DNA of 33,126 nt from Flavobacteriales bacterium (lineage in GTDB: Bacteria > Bacteroidota > Bacteroidia > Flavobacteriales_D > Crocinitomicaceae): NCBI GenBank assembly GCA_947458985.1, contig CANHBA010000002.1:1-33126 (forward strand). The letters run 5' to 3'. Position 1 is the first letter of the stretch. Each line of letters opens with the position of its first letter. The position numbers and the translations under genes are program-made. Positions 9,219-17,397 of this stretch are shown piece by piece. The notes below the pieces were generated by a model. It worked only from the letters and a program-made list of their open reading frames with translations, made no database searches and had not been told where the DNA came from.

Positions 9219-10673
9219 ATGGAACAAACGCTTAGAGATCGCTATGAGGTCGTCATCGGACTCGAGGTCCATGCGCAATTACTGACGCACACCAAAGCTT
9301 ATTCATCGGATCTCAATTCGTACGGATCAGCGCCAAATACAAACATTAGTGCTATTACGCTCGGGCACCCAGGCACCTTACCTGTCATGAACCGCAAAAC
9401 CATAGATTTTGCCATTCGACTCGGCATTGCCTGCGGTTGTGAAATTGCACCGCAACAGCACTTTGCGCGCAAAAACTATTTCTACCCCGATCTTCCAAAA
9501 GGTTACCAAATTACCCAAGATACCACCCCTATTTGTACAGGTGGGCAAATCCTGATTCGCACCGAAGACGGCGCTCAGAAATCTATCGGCATCACGCGTA
9601 TTCACATGGAAGAAGATGCAGGTAAAAGCATCCATGACGTTGACGTATACGATACACTCGTCGACCTCAACCGCGCTGGCACCCCACTTTTAGAAATTGT
9701 ATCAGAACCAGACCTCCGCTCTTCTTCGGAAGCTTACAACTACCTCACGGAGGTACGCAAACTACTGCGCTACCTCGATATCTGCGATGGAAATATGGAG
9801 GAAGGATCCATGCGCTGCGACGCCAACGTTTCAGTACGCCTCGTCGGAGCCAAAGATTTCGGCACCAAAGTAGAGGTCAAGAACATGAACTCTATTCGAA
9901 ATGTGCAACGCGCAATTGAATTTGAAATCACACGTCAAATTGAAGCTTTAGAAAACGGCGAAGCACTGACGCAAGAAACACGTGCTTTCGATGCATTAAA
10001 GGGCATTACTATTTCCATGCGTACCAAAGAGGCGGCCAACGATTACCGTTATTTCCCTGAACCCGACCTCCCTCCAATTACAGTCACTACAGCGCAAATT
10101 GCAGCTATTTCCGAAGATATGCCTGCGCTTCCGCACGCACTTTTTGAACGCTATACCCAAATCTACGGCCTTAGCGATTACGACGCCTACAACATCACCG
10201 ATCAAAAAGGACTCGCGTTGTATTACGAAGCGCTCATTGGTTTTACCAAAAACTACAAAGCTGCAGCCAATTGGCTCATGGGCGACATCAAATCCTACCT
10301 CAATGAGCAAGGAATTGATATCTCTACCTTCCCTATCGGAGCCCAACGTATTGCAGCCCTAATTGAACTGATCGATCAAGGCAAAATCTCGAATTCTATT
10401 GCGGCCCAAAGATTGTTTCCAGCGCTATTTGAAAGCACAGAAACGCCTTTAGAAATTGCAGAAAGACTCAATCTGATCCAAAGTTCGGATAGTTCTGTCA
10501 TTGAAGGCTTCATCGCTCAGGTCATCGAACAAAATTCCGCAGAGGTTGAACGCTACCGCAACGGCGAAAAACAACTGATTGGCTTCTTTATGGGGCAACT
10601 CATGAAAGTTTCTGGTGGCAAAGCTGATCCAAAGGCCTCCAATGCTATCTTGCGTCAAAAACTAGAAGCCTAA
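9219..10673 (+). CDS. gatB: Asp/Glu-tRNA(Asn/Gln) amidotransferase subunit B
   Basis: GatB is the tRNA-binding and kinase subunit of GatCAB, which turns misacylated Glu-tRNA(Gln) or Asp-tRNA(Asn) into the correct amidated form. The 484-aa length is standard. The N-terminal YEVVIGLEVHAQL, the kinase-core segments RKNYFYPDLPKGYQI and EDAGKS, MRCDANVSVR, KVEVKNMNSIRNV, and the C-terminal YqeY-like tail are all present. gatA and gatC are not in the window, as is often the case when the subunits are dispersed. The stop overlaps the next start as TAATG. The identification is certain. Confidence 0.97.
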   Translation: MEQTLRDRYEVVIGLEVHAQLLTHTKAYSSDLNSYGSAPNTNISAITLGHPGTLPVMNRKTIDFAIRLGIACGCEIAPQQHFARKNYFYPDLPKGYQITQDTTPICTGGQILIRTEDGAQKSIGITRIHMEEDAGKSIHDVDVYDTLVDLNRAGTPLLEIVSEPDLRSSSEAYNYLTEVRKLLRYLDICDGNMEEGSMRCDANVSVRLVGAKDFGTKVEVKNMNSIRNVQRAIEFEITRQIEALENGEALTQETRAFDALKGITISMRTKEAANDYRYFPEPDLPPITVTTAQIAAISEDMPALPHALFERYTQIYGLSDYDAYNITDQKGLALYYEALIGFTKNYKAAANWLMGDIKSYLNEQGIDISTFPIGAQRIAALIELIDQGKISNSIAAQRLFPALFESTETPLEIAERLNLIQSSDSSVIEGFIAQVIEQNSAEVERYRNGEKQLIGFFMGQLMKVSGGKADPKASNAILRQKLEA

Positions 10674-11863
10674 TGAAAAAACAAGCCTGGACCCGCCGTC
10701 AAATTGGTTTAACAGCAGCCGTATTGCTCGTCATACTAGGCGCCATTTGGTGGGTATCGCGCAGCGAGCTCGAAAAAAACGGACTCGAAGAAAATCTTTT
10801 GATTAAAGGTCAAATTACAGGTGCTGGTGGCTTGCAGCTTTTTTTAGAAGCACCAAGCGACCGCGGTGTCATTTCAGTTGCTCAAACCGAAATTGCCGAA
10901 GATGGCAGTTTTGAGCTGCCAGCAAATGTACCTGGCCTTGGCATCTACAACCTGCGCATCTCCGATTTAAACGGCAGCACGCTTTGGCTTCCTTTGCAAC
11001 CCAAAGACGAACTTACTTTGAATTGCAACCTTCAAAATTACAGTTCTCAACCTGGCATCAAAGGCGTGAGCTGGGCACCTACTTTCGCCAAACTCATGAA
11101 GGCCACAACCATTTTTGAAACAACCCAACAAACCCTACAACAAAACACACAGGGTTTGACGCAAGAACAAATCAATGCAGGCTATCAAAATGCTAAAGCT
11201 ACATATGAAAATTTCTGTTCAGCTGCTATCTTACAAGACCTCAGCAGTCCATTGAATATTCTGCTCAGCATGAATTTGCTGCCCACAACTGGCTTCGAAG
11301 ATTGGAATGCTGCGCATCTTCAAACTTTAGAAAAACTGAGTCAGGCCTATGCCAAGTATTATGCAGGGCAAAAAACAAGTGAAAACATGCAAGCACAATA
11401 TGCGCAAATTGAAGACGCGTTTTTTGCTTACACCCAAATGACAAACGGCAGCATGGCTGCTCCAGAAATTACGCTTCCCGACCCTACTGGCAAAACGCGT
11501 TCCTTAAGTTCTTTAAAAGGAAAGTATGTCCTGATAGACTTCTGGGCGTCGTGGTGTGGGCCTTGCAAAAGCGAAATGCCAAATGTTATTGCCGCTTATA
11601 ACAAATACAAGAATAAGGGCTTTACCATTTTTAGTGTGTCACTTGACGAAGACAAAAACGAGTGGCTAAAAGGCATCAAAACATTTGGCATGCCTTGGCC
11701 AGACCAAGTCAACGAACAATTAGGTTGGAAATCGCAACTCCCTCAATTGTATCAATTTGATGGCATTCCGTATACTGTTCTTCTGAATCCAGAAGGAAAA
11801 ATCATCGGCACCAACCTCCGCGGTCAAAAATTACAAGATAAACTGGCTCAAATCTTTCGATAA
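10673..11863 (+). CDS. TlpA/ResA-like thioredoxin, membrane-anchored, with N-terminal DUF4369-like domain
   Basis: The 396-aa protein starts with a basic stretch and one transmembrane helix (about residues 11-28) and no clear cleavage site, so it is probably anchored in the inner membrane facing the periplasm. Residues about 40-120 resemble the beta-rich DUF4369 domain. A helical linker follows, and a C-terminal TlpA-like thioredoxin domain carries the active site WASWCGPC with the two Cys at 295 and 298. The conserved cis-Pro region is GIPYTVLL. Likely roles are disulfide reduction of exported proteins or apocytochromes; the partner is unknown. It starts at the gatB stop (TAATG), and a paralogue follows after 1 nt, indicating tandem duplication. 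Confidence 0.85.
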   Translation: MKKQAWTRRQIGLTAAVLLVILGAIWWVSRSELEKNGLEENLLIKGQITGAGGLQLFLEAPSDRGVISVAQTEIAEDGSFELPANVPGLGIYNLRISDLNGSTLWLPLQPKDELTLNCNLQNYSSQPGIKGVSWAPTFAKLMKATTIFETTQQTLQQNTQGLTQEQINAGYQNAKATYENFCSAAILQDLSSPLNILLSMNLLPTTGFEDWNAAHLQTLEKLSQAYAKYYAGQKTSENMQAQYAQIEDAFFAYTQMTNGSMAAPEITLPDPTGKTRSLSSLKGKYVLIDFWASWCGPCKSEMPNVIAAYNKYKNKGFTIFSVSLDEDKNEWLKGIKTFGMPWPDQVNEQLGWKSQLPQLYQFDGIPYTVLLNPEGKIIGTNLRGQKLQDKLAQIFR

Positions 11864-11864
11864 C

Positions 11865-12971
11865 ATGAAACTACGCTTTACCTTCTTTTTACTGTTTCCT
11901 TTGTTTTGTTTGGGTCAAGGCCAACCATTTAAAGTGAGTGGGCAAATATTTTCGAGTGGCGTAGATTCCGTATACCTATCACAGCAATTTGGCAGTACTT
12001 TCAAAAATTATTACGCAAGCCCCATAAGTGCAAAAGGTAATTTTGAACTCAAAGGCATACTTGCTGGGCCCGACTACTATATTTTGCGCGTTGGCCAAAA
12101 CAACCTCAACCTTGTAATCCGAGACTCCACACCCATTCAAATCTTCGGAGATGGCCGAAATTTACTGCAATTCTGCAACTTTGTCAATGCGGAAGAATCC
12201 AGACAAATGCACGAATACGTAGTTTTGAATTCAAATTGGCGGGCCAAAGCTGACTCCGCCCTAAATGCCATCAAGCTAGATGCCACCAAAGAAGCGCAAA
12301 TCAATGCTTACATGACCCAAGAATACAGTCAATTTCAGACTGCATTGCAAAGTTTTGTCGGCATGTATTCCAACTCAGCTGCGCTCATTTTACCGCTCAG
12401 CGGCATCCAGATTGATCAAGATTTTGAATCTTACGAAAAATTAATTGTTCCGCTCTACCAAAGCTTCAATCAGAGTGCTATTGTGCAAAATCTCTACAAT
12501 AATTATTTAGCAACCAAGCAAGCAAAAGATGCCGCTAACCCTTTTGCTCGTGGCAAATTGGTGCCTGATTTCGAAGAATTGCGCACCGATGGCAAGAAGA
12601 AAATGAAATTATCAGACCTCCAAGGGCAAGTTGTTTTGCTAGACTTCTGGGCTTCTTGGTGTGGCCCTTGCAGGGCAGAAAACCCAAATGTGGTCAAGAA
12701 CTACCAAAAATATAAAGATGCAGGCTTCACCGTCATGAGTGTTTCTCTTGACTCCAACAAAGACAAATGGTTGGCCGCAATTGCTGCAGACCAACTCAGT
12801 TGGCCCAACCACGTCAGTGACCTCGGTGGCTGGAAAAGTAAAGTGGCACAACAATACGGCGTCAATTCGATTCCCTTTACCATTTTGCTTGACAAAGAAG
12901 GCCGCGTCATTGCAACGAATTTAAGAGGTGCCGCCCTCGAGCAAACACTGCAGCAAATTTTTGGTTTTTGA
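11865..12971 (+). CDS. TlpA/ResA-like thioredoxin, secreted paralogue with DUF4369-like domain
   Basis: The 368-aa protein shares the architecture of the gene before it: a beta-rich DUF4369-like region at about 20-105, a helical linker, and a thioredoxin domain with WASWCGPC (Cys266 and Cys269) and the cis-Pro segment SIPFTILL. It differs by having a short cleavable-looking signal peptide (residues 1-18) instead of a stable anchor. The two thioredoxin domains are clearly similar (for example DFWASWCGPC, then GFTxxSVSLD, then LRGxxLxxxLxQIF), while the N-terminal domains have diverged. It follows its paralogue after 1 nt and overlaps lpxH as TGATG. The specific substrate is unknown. Confidence 0.85.
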   Translation: MKLRFTFFLLFPLFCLGQGQPFKVSGQIFSSGVDSVYLSQQFGSTFKNYYASPISAKGNFELKGILAGPDYYILRVGQNNLNLVIRDSTPIQIFGDGRNLLQFCNFVNAEESRQMHEYVVLNSNWRAKADSALNAIKLDATKEAQINAYMTQEYSQFQTALQSFVGMYSNSAALILPLSGIQIDQDFESYEKLIVPLYQSFNQSAIVQNLYNNYLATKQAKDAANPFARGKLVPDFEELRTDGKKKMKLSDLQGQVVLLDFWASWCGPCRAENPNVVKNYQKYKDAGFTVMSVSLDSNKDKWLAAIAADQLSWPNHVSDLGGWKSKVAQQYGVNSIPFTILLDKEGRVIATNLRGAALEQTLQQIFGF

Positions 12972-13750
12972 TGGCCCTCGATGGTAAATACCTCTACTTT
13001 GCCTCTGATTTACATTTAGGGGCGCCAAACGCGGTCAATAGTGCCGCAAGGGAAAAAGCTTTTATTGCTTGGCTCGACCATATTCGCCCTAATGCAAAAG
13101 CTATTTTTTTACTTGGCGATGTATTTGATTTTTGGTACGAATACAAAACTGTTGTGCCTAAAGGCTATACCCGTCTTTTGGGCAAATTAGCAGAACTTAC
13201 AGACGCAGGCATTGAAATACACTTTTTTAAAGGGAACCACGATATGTGGGTATTTGACTACTTCGAAAAAGAGCTCGGCATGCGCATCCATAGCAACGAA
13301 TACACTTTTGAACACGCCGGCAAACAATTTTATCTTCACCACGGCGACGGTCTAGGCCCGGGTGATTACAAATACAAGTTCCTGAAGCAATTTTTTAGAA
13401 GCACGCTTTGCCAGTGGCTTTTTGCACGTTTGCATCCAAATTTTGGCATACAGTTAGCCAGTTTGCTATCGAGAAGAAGCCGTGCCAATGGCGGCGCAAA
13501 AGACGCTATTTACAATGGCCCGAATGAAGAATGGCTCTATGCCTATGTGCAGCAAATGGAACAAAAGCAACACCACGACTACTATCTTTTTGGACATCGC
13601 CACTTGCCGCTCTACCTACCCAACCAACAAGCGCTTTATGTCAATACCGGCGATTGGATAAAATACCAAACTTTTGCCCGCTTCGACAACCAACAACTCG
13701 AGCTTTTACAATGGTCTGACCACCAAGTTTTACCTTACAATGCCGACTGA
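12971..13750 (+). CDS. lpxH: UDP-2,3-diacylglucosamine diphosphatase (calcineurin-like)
   Basis: LpxH hydrolyses UDP-2,3-diacylglucosamine to lipid X at the inner-membrane surface. The protein is 259 aa from the ATG at 12971, which shares its A with the TGA of the preceding gene. A TTG one codon upstream is possible but less likely. The metallophosphatase motifs are complete: DLH at 13-15, GDVFD at 49-53, GNHD at 88-91, HHGDG at 123-127 and a late GHRH. The length and the insert rich in Arg and aromatic residues fit LpxH, although LpxH-like paralogues in Bacteroidota exist. lpxK lies in the same operon, which supports the lipid A role. It overlaps tsaE by 11 nt. Confidence 0.88.
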   Translation: MALDGKYLYFASDLHLGAPNAVNSAAREKAFIAWLDHIRPNAKAIFLLGDVFDFWYEYKTVVPKGYTRLLGKLAELTDAGIEIHFFKGNHDMWVFDYFEKELGMRIHSNEYTFEHAGKQFYLHHGDGLGPGDYKYKFLKQFFRSTLCQWLFARLHPNFGIQLASLLSRRSRANGGAKDAIYNGPNEEWLYAYVQQMEQKQHHDYYLFGHRHLPLYLPNQQALYVNTGDWIKYQTFARFDNQQLELLQWSDHQVLPYNAD

Positions 13751-14180
13751 AATCATAAGATCTTGGACAAACATTAGGCTAGAAGATCTCCATTCAATAG
13801 CCAAAGAAATTTGGACCTCACTTCCCCAACACCATTTAGTTGCGCTAGATGCCGAAATGGGCAGCGGCAAAACTACCTTAGTGTGCGCACTTCTACAAGA
13901 AGCAGAAATCGGACATTTTGAAGGTTCGCCAACCTTCGCAATTGTTCAAGCTTATGAGAGTCCATCGAAGGGTCCAATATATCACCTAGACTGCTATCGC
14001 ATTGAAAATGAAAATGAACTCCTGAACTTAGGTTTGGAAGAACTCCTAGATTCCAAAGCTTATTTTTTCATAGAATGGCCGCAAAAAATCGAAACAATTC
14101 TTCCAAAACCCCACTTTAGACTGTATATTCGTATTGAATCTGACCTAAGTCGAGAAATCACGCTGCACTATGACTACTGA
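13740..14180 (+). CDS. tsaE: tRNA threonylcarbamoyladenosine biosynthesis ATPase TsaE
   Basis: TsaE is the ATPase that drives the TsaBD complex making t6A at position 37 of ANN-decoding tRNAs. From the ATG at 13740 the protein is 146 aa, the normal size. The longer in-frame reading from 13674 lies wholly inside lpxH. The P-loop is EMGSGKTTL, followed by the switch-like SPTFAIVQAY, the Walker-B-region HLDCYRI, and IEWPQKI near the C-terminus. It overlaps lpxH by 11 nt (ATG CCG ACT GA) and alanine dehydrogenase by 11 nt (ATG ACT ACT GA), implying coupled translation of three unrelated functions. Confidence 0.95.
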   Translation: MPTEIIRSWTNIRLEDLHSIAKEIWTSLPQHHLVALDAEMGSGKTTLVCALLQEAEIGHFEGSPTFAIVQAYESPSKGPIYHLDCYRIENENELLNLGLEELLDSKAYFFIEWPQKIETILPKPHFRLYIRIESDLSREITLHYDY

Positions 14181-15390
14181 TCCACATTTGCTCAAAACGT
14201 TAATCCAACAAGGTGCACTCTTACCCAAAGAGGATTTACTTGAAGTCCGTCGCAAAAAAGGGAATCTCCTGATTGGCATTCCAAAAGAAACCTCTTTTCA
14301 AGAAAGAAGAGTTGCTTTAGTGCCAGAAGCAGTAAGCTTATTGGTGGCCAATGGGCATCAGGTACTACTCGAAACCAACGCCGGCGAAGGCGCACATTTC
14401 ACCGACAACGAATACAGCGAGGCAGGTGCACAAATCATTTATGACCGCAAGGCAATTTATCAATCAGATATCATTTTAAAGGTAGCGCCCCCATCAGAGG
14501 AAGAAATTGCCTACATGCCAGGCAATCAAACTTTTATATCTGCACTGCAATTAGCTACACAACCTAAAGAAATCTTACAGCAACTTAGTGCTAAAAAAAT
14601 AACAGCCATCGCCTGGGACTACATCCGCGACGAAGAAGGTGTTTTTTCCATTGTGCGGACCATGAGCGAAATCGCCGGAACAACATCCGTACTGGTTGCA
14701 GGTGAGCTCCTTTCTTCATTTTCAGAAGGTAAAGGACTCATGCTCGGCGGAATTGCAGGTGTTCAACCAACTGAAATTGTGGTGCTTGGTGCCGGTACCG
14801 TTGGAGAATTTGCCACCCGTGCAGCCTTAGGCTTAGGCGCATCAGTCAAAATTTTTGACAACTCGTTGTCCAGACTCAGACGCCTTCAAAACGACCTCGG
14901 GCAACGCGTTTACACCTCTGTTTTACAGCCCAAAGTATTGGCCAAAGCTGTCAAAAGAGCCGATGTCGTTATTGGTGCCTTGCGTTCCACAATTGGCAGA
15001 ACGCCTTGTGTGGTGACAGAAGAAATGATCTCTCAAATGAAACCAGGCTCAGTTGTGCTCGACGTCAGTATTGATCAAGGAGGTTGCATTGAAACATCGC
15101 GCATCACCAACCACAGCGAACCCACGTTCGTCAAGCACGAAGTAACACACTATTGCGTACCCAATATTGCTTCTAGGGTCTCGAGAACCGCCTCTTTTGC
15201 GCTTTCCAACACACTTTCTCCTTTGCTTTTGGAAATGGGTGAACGCGGAGGAGTTCCAGACCTCATTCGCAGCCATCCTGGTTTCCGAAATGGCGTGTAT
15301 ATGTTCAGAGGGATACTCACCAATGAAGTATTAGGAAAGGTTTTCGACCTCAAATACAAAGACATTCACCTCATTCTACCCGGCATCTGA
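14170..15390 (+). CDS. ald: Alanine dehydrogenase
   Basis: This NAD-dependent enzyme interconverts alanine with pyruvate plus ammonia in the cytoplasm. The 406-aa protein has the AlaDH/PNT N-terminal signature GIPKETSFQERRVALVPEAV near 35-54, a Rossmann nucleotide motif VVLGAGTVGEFATRAALGLGA near 210, and the HEVTHYCVPNIASRVSRTAS segment. It is about 30 residues longer at both ends than classical Ald. This is seen in a Bacteroidota subgroup, so a related NAD(P)-dependent opine- or lysine-type dehydrogenase is a less likely alternative. It overlaps tsaE by 11 nt and the next gene by 1 nt (TGATG). Confidence 0.88.
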   Translation: MTTDPHLLKTLIQQGALLPKEDLLEVRRKKGNLLIGIPKETSFQERRVALVPEAVSLLVANGHQVLLETNAGEGAHFTDNEYSEAGAQIIYDRKAIYQSDIILKVAPPSEEEIAYMPGNQTFISALQLATQPKEILQQLSAKKITAIAWDYIRDEEGVFSIVRTMSEIAGTTSVLVAGELLSSFSEGKGLMLGGIAGVQPTEIVVLGAGTVGEFATRAALGLGASVKIFDNSLSRLRRLQNDLGQRVYTSVLQPKVLAKAVKRADVVIGALRSTIGRTPCVVTEEMISQMKPGSVVLDVSIDQGGCIETSRITNHSEPTFVKHEVTHYCVPNIASRVSRTASFALSNTLSPLLLEMGERGGVPDLIRSHPGFRNGVYMFRGILTNEVLGKVFDLKYKDIHLILPGI

Positions 15391-15842
15391 TGTCACTTCT
15401 GCGTCCCTTAAATTTGCCAAAGGCTCCATTGAAATTAAGCAGCCGTGCGGGACGTGTCTATGTCAATTGCTTAGTTCGTAAAAAACAAATTATCCTGACG
15501 CCAGAAGAATGGGTCAGGCAGCACCTGATTGCCTTTTTGCACCTGAACCAGGGTTATCCACTTGAAAAAATAGCCGTAGAAAAACAAATTCAGTACGACG
15601 GGTTTACGCGGCGCTGGGATATCGTTATTTACAACGCAGCATTTCAGCCCGATGTATTGGTGGAATGCAAAGCCCCAGAAATAAAACTCACCCATGAAGT
15701 TTTCATGCAGATTTCTACGTATCAACAAAAACTTGGCGCCAATTGCCTGATCTTAAGCAATGGCGATACGCATCTGGTGTACGGAATTGATGTCAAGGAG
15801 AAACAGCTCCTTGCAATGGAGCACTTTCCGAAGCACAATTAA
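15390..15842 (+). CDS. Orphan HsdR N-terminal (PD-(D/E)xK) domain protein
   Basis: The 150-aa protein resembles the N-terminal nuclease domain of type I restriction subunit HsdR, without the helicase part. The catalytic-type residues are all present: Asp77 in RRWDIVIYN, Glu92 and Lys94 in DVLVECKAPE, and a QxxxY motif with Gln107 and Tyr111. No hsdM or hsdS lies nearby, so it is not part of a restriction system here. It is the last gene of the long operon, overlapping alanine dehydrogenase as TGATG, and its stop codon lies within a palindrome shared with the convergent gene. Nuclease activity is plausible from the motif, but the biological role is unknown. Confidence 0.8.
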   Translation: MSLLRPLNLPKAPLKLSSRAGRVYVNCLVRKKQIILTPEEWVRQHLIAFLHLNQGYPLEKIAVEKQIQYDGFTRRWDIVIYNAAFQPDVLVECKAPEIKLTHEVFMQISTYQQKLGANCLILSNGDTHLVYGIDVKEKQLLAMEHFPKHN

Positions 15843-15858
15843 GTGCCTCCACTTAATT
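15837..15858. terminator. Bidirectional palindromic terminator containing both stop codons
   Basis: AATTAAGTG and CACTTAATT form a perfect 9-bp inverted repeat around the loop CCTC. The plus-strand TAA (15840-15842) lies in the left arm and the minus-strand stop (15853-15855) in the right arm. T-rich sequence follows on both strands. It fits a compact bidirectional terminator for the two convergent transcripts. Confidence 0.65.
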
Positions 15859-16404
15859 TTGTATAAAATTGAGCTCGCCAGCTTTCATGCGCTGGTAGTT
15901 TTTGGATAGATAAGCCAGTTGAATGCGAAACAAATCAAAAGCCTCTTCAGTTTCCGGACTGATCTCTTGTTTTTTCATTTTGAGTTGCAACTTCATGAAC
16001 ATGGCGTGTAAGAGTCCTTCGATGTCGTGTCGGTTGGCCATGTTTGACTTCGTTTTAAAGGCCTGAAGTGCTTCGGTTGCTTGGTCGCAGAGCCCTTTGT
16101 ACTTTTCGTCGTTGAGAATGGTGAGCAGGGTGTTGTGCAAATAAATCAATTCGAGTAGAATTTCCTCCACTTGATCGAGGTGCCCTTCTTTTTGAAGGCC
16201 ACGCTGGCGCATTTCTAGGACAATTTCGTTATACCAAGAAAGCTGATGTTGCAGCTGAGTGGGGTCCGGAAAAGCCGGTGCTAAAAGCTCGTTTTCTAAG
16301 CGAGTGATATCGAGGTCGATGGTGCGAACAAGTGCTTCTATTTGAAAAATATAGAGTAAATATTCGGCAACATTTTCATGTTGTAAATTTGGATTGGGAC
16401 GCAT
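15853..16404 (-). CDS. DUF4924 family protein, helical
   Basis: The 183-aa protein is almost entirely alpha-helical with no signal peptide or membrane segment, so it is cytoplasmic. It matches the Bacteroidota-specific DUF4924 family in its N-terminus (NVAEYLLYIFQIEALVRTIDLD), central EILLELIYLHNTLL and C-terminal FDLFRIQLAYLSKNYQRMKAGEL. The function of this family is not known. It starts 5 nt after the OmpH-like lipoprotein gene and is the end of a three-gene minus-strand cluster. The stop codon is in the shared terminator palindrome. Confidence 0.8.
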   Translation of the reverse strand: MRPNPNLQHENVAEYLLYIFQIEALVRTIDLDITRLENELLAPAFPDPTQLQHQLSWYNEIVLEMRQRGLQKEGHLDQVEEILLELIYLHNTLLTILNDEKYKGLCDQATEALQAFKTKSNMANRHDIEGLLHAMFMKLQLKMKKQEISPETEEAFDLFRIQLAYLSKNYQRMKAGELNFIQN

Positions 16405-16409
16405 CTGAA

Positions 16410-16997
16410 TTAAAGTTCTTTTTCGATCTGACTTTGATTTTCATTCAAGAAGTTAATAAATGCTTTGGTGACATCCATTTCTTTATTGATGTAATTGATT
16501 TGACCTCCTTGCCCTTGGATAAGGAGCAGGTCGATGTGGTGTTTCTCACAGTATTTTTTGCCCCACAATTCTACTTTTTTATTGATCGCCTCTAAAGATT
16601 TCATGGTTTGTTCTTCTATGCGCTGCCCTTCGGTTTGCTGGTATTGCATTAATTCATTTTGCATTTGCTGTGCCTTTTGCTGAACCATTGCAATTTCGTT
16701 TTGCGACAACAAGCCAGAACGGGCTTCTTGATCTTTTTTAATGATATAATCTTCGTAAACCTTATTGCGTTTTTTGAGTTCCGTCTCAAAGCGCTTTTGA
16801 ATTTTTTCTGCAGTAGCTTCTTCGCGCTTGAAATAATCAAAGTATTTCTTGACGCTGTCGTTTGCATAATAAGCGATTTTGAGCCCATCTAAACGCGTTG
16901 TAGGAACTTTTGGAGTGGAGTCTTTCTTTTCGGGTTCAGGTGACGAACAAGCCGTAATAATGCACAAAAGAAGGAGTGAAAACAAAGATTTAGTCAT
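16410..16997 (-). CDS. OmpH/Skp-like lipoprotein
   Basis: The 195-aa protein has a signal peptide ending in a lipobox (IITAC, Cys17), so it is probably a lipoprotein in the periplasm. Residues about 38-195 follow the Skp/OmpH pattern: a short first strand (LKIAYYANDSV), a long coiled-coil pair of helices rich in Lys, Glu and Gln (about 55-135), then return strands (DLLLIQGQGGQINYINKEMDVT). Skp/OmpH proteins hold unfolded outer-membrane proteins. A lipid-anchored form suggests a dedicated or envelope-tethered holdase, which is an inference. The ATG overlaps the preceding small gene by 8 nt (ATG ACT AA). Confidence 0.8.
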   Translation of the reverse strand: MTKSLFSLLLLCIITACSSPEPEKKDSTPKVPTTRLDGLKIAYYANDSVKKYFDYFKREEATAEKIQKRFETELKKRNKVYEDYIIKKDQEARSGLLSQNEIAMVQQKAQQMQNELMQYQQTEGQRIEEQTMKSLEAINKKVELWGKKYCEKHHIDLLLIQGQGGQINYINKEMDVTKAFINFLNENQSQIEKEL

Positions 16998-17238
16998 GGT
17001 GCAAGGGTTTTAAAAGTTGTAGCCAGCGTTCGCGCATGCGGATAAAATCTTGTAAGCATGCGGAATAAAAGGCTGGGCTTAAATATTGTTCAAGTTGTTG
17101 GATATCAGCAATATTGGCTACGGGAACTTTGAAATGTTGTTCGTAGTCGTCTAGTGTGATGCTGAGCATATATTTGTCGTTGTACTGATGAAGCGAGACT
17201 AAAAAATGCTCGTGTGGAATTTGACGGACCAATCGCAT
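16990..17238 (-). CDS. Small protein of unknown function (82 aa)
   Basis: From the ATG at 17238 the product is 82 aa; an extension to 17280 is possible, but it crosses the promoter-like box. I do not recognise a family. The sequence (MRLVRQIPHEHFLVSLHQYNDKYMLS in outline) suggests a mixed alpha/beta cytoplasmic protein without signal peptide or membrane segment, ending in a basic helix with several Arg and Trp. It heads a three-gene minus-strand unit with the OmpH-like lipoprotein (8-nt overlap) and the DUF4924 protein. A TATATTTG box ends 4 nt before the ATG. The conserved-looking overlap and promoter support a real gene. Confidence 0.65.
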   Translation of the reverse strand: MRLVRQIPHEHFLVSLHQYNDKYMLSITLDDYEQHFKVPVANIADIQQLEQYLSPAFYSACLQDFIRMRERWLQLLKPLHHD

Positions 17239-17242
17239 ATTG

Positions 17243-17250
17243 CAAATATA
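17243..17250 (-). promoter_or_regulatory. -7 box TATATTTG before the 82-aa gene
   Basis: TATATTTG fits TAnnTTTG and is followed by CAAT and the ATG, a spacing of 4 nt as at purT and the porin gene. No -33 TTG is seen at the standard distance. Confidence 0.45.
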
Positions 17251-17397
17251 ATTCTTTTCTAGCAAGGCCCTTGCGAACACTTAATGTGATTCATTGAATA
17301 TTTTTTTTTCAAAAAGTAGGCAGTTTTTCATTTTTATTCTAATTTCGGAGCAAGAACGATAAGTATTTACCTAAATCTGTGTTGTTTAAATTTCATT

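Noticed and set aside
9996..10346. 116-aa minus-strand ORF antisense to gatB
   Set aside because: It is contained entirely in gatB; there is no independent evidence for it.
15390..15842. Part of a restriction-modification or defence system
   Set aside because: There is no methylase, specificity or helicase gene anywhere in the window, and the gene sits in a housekeeping operon.
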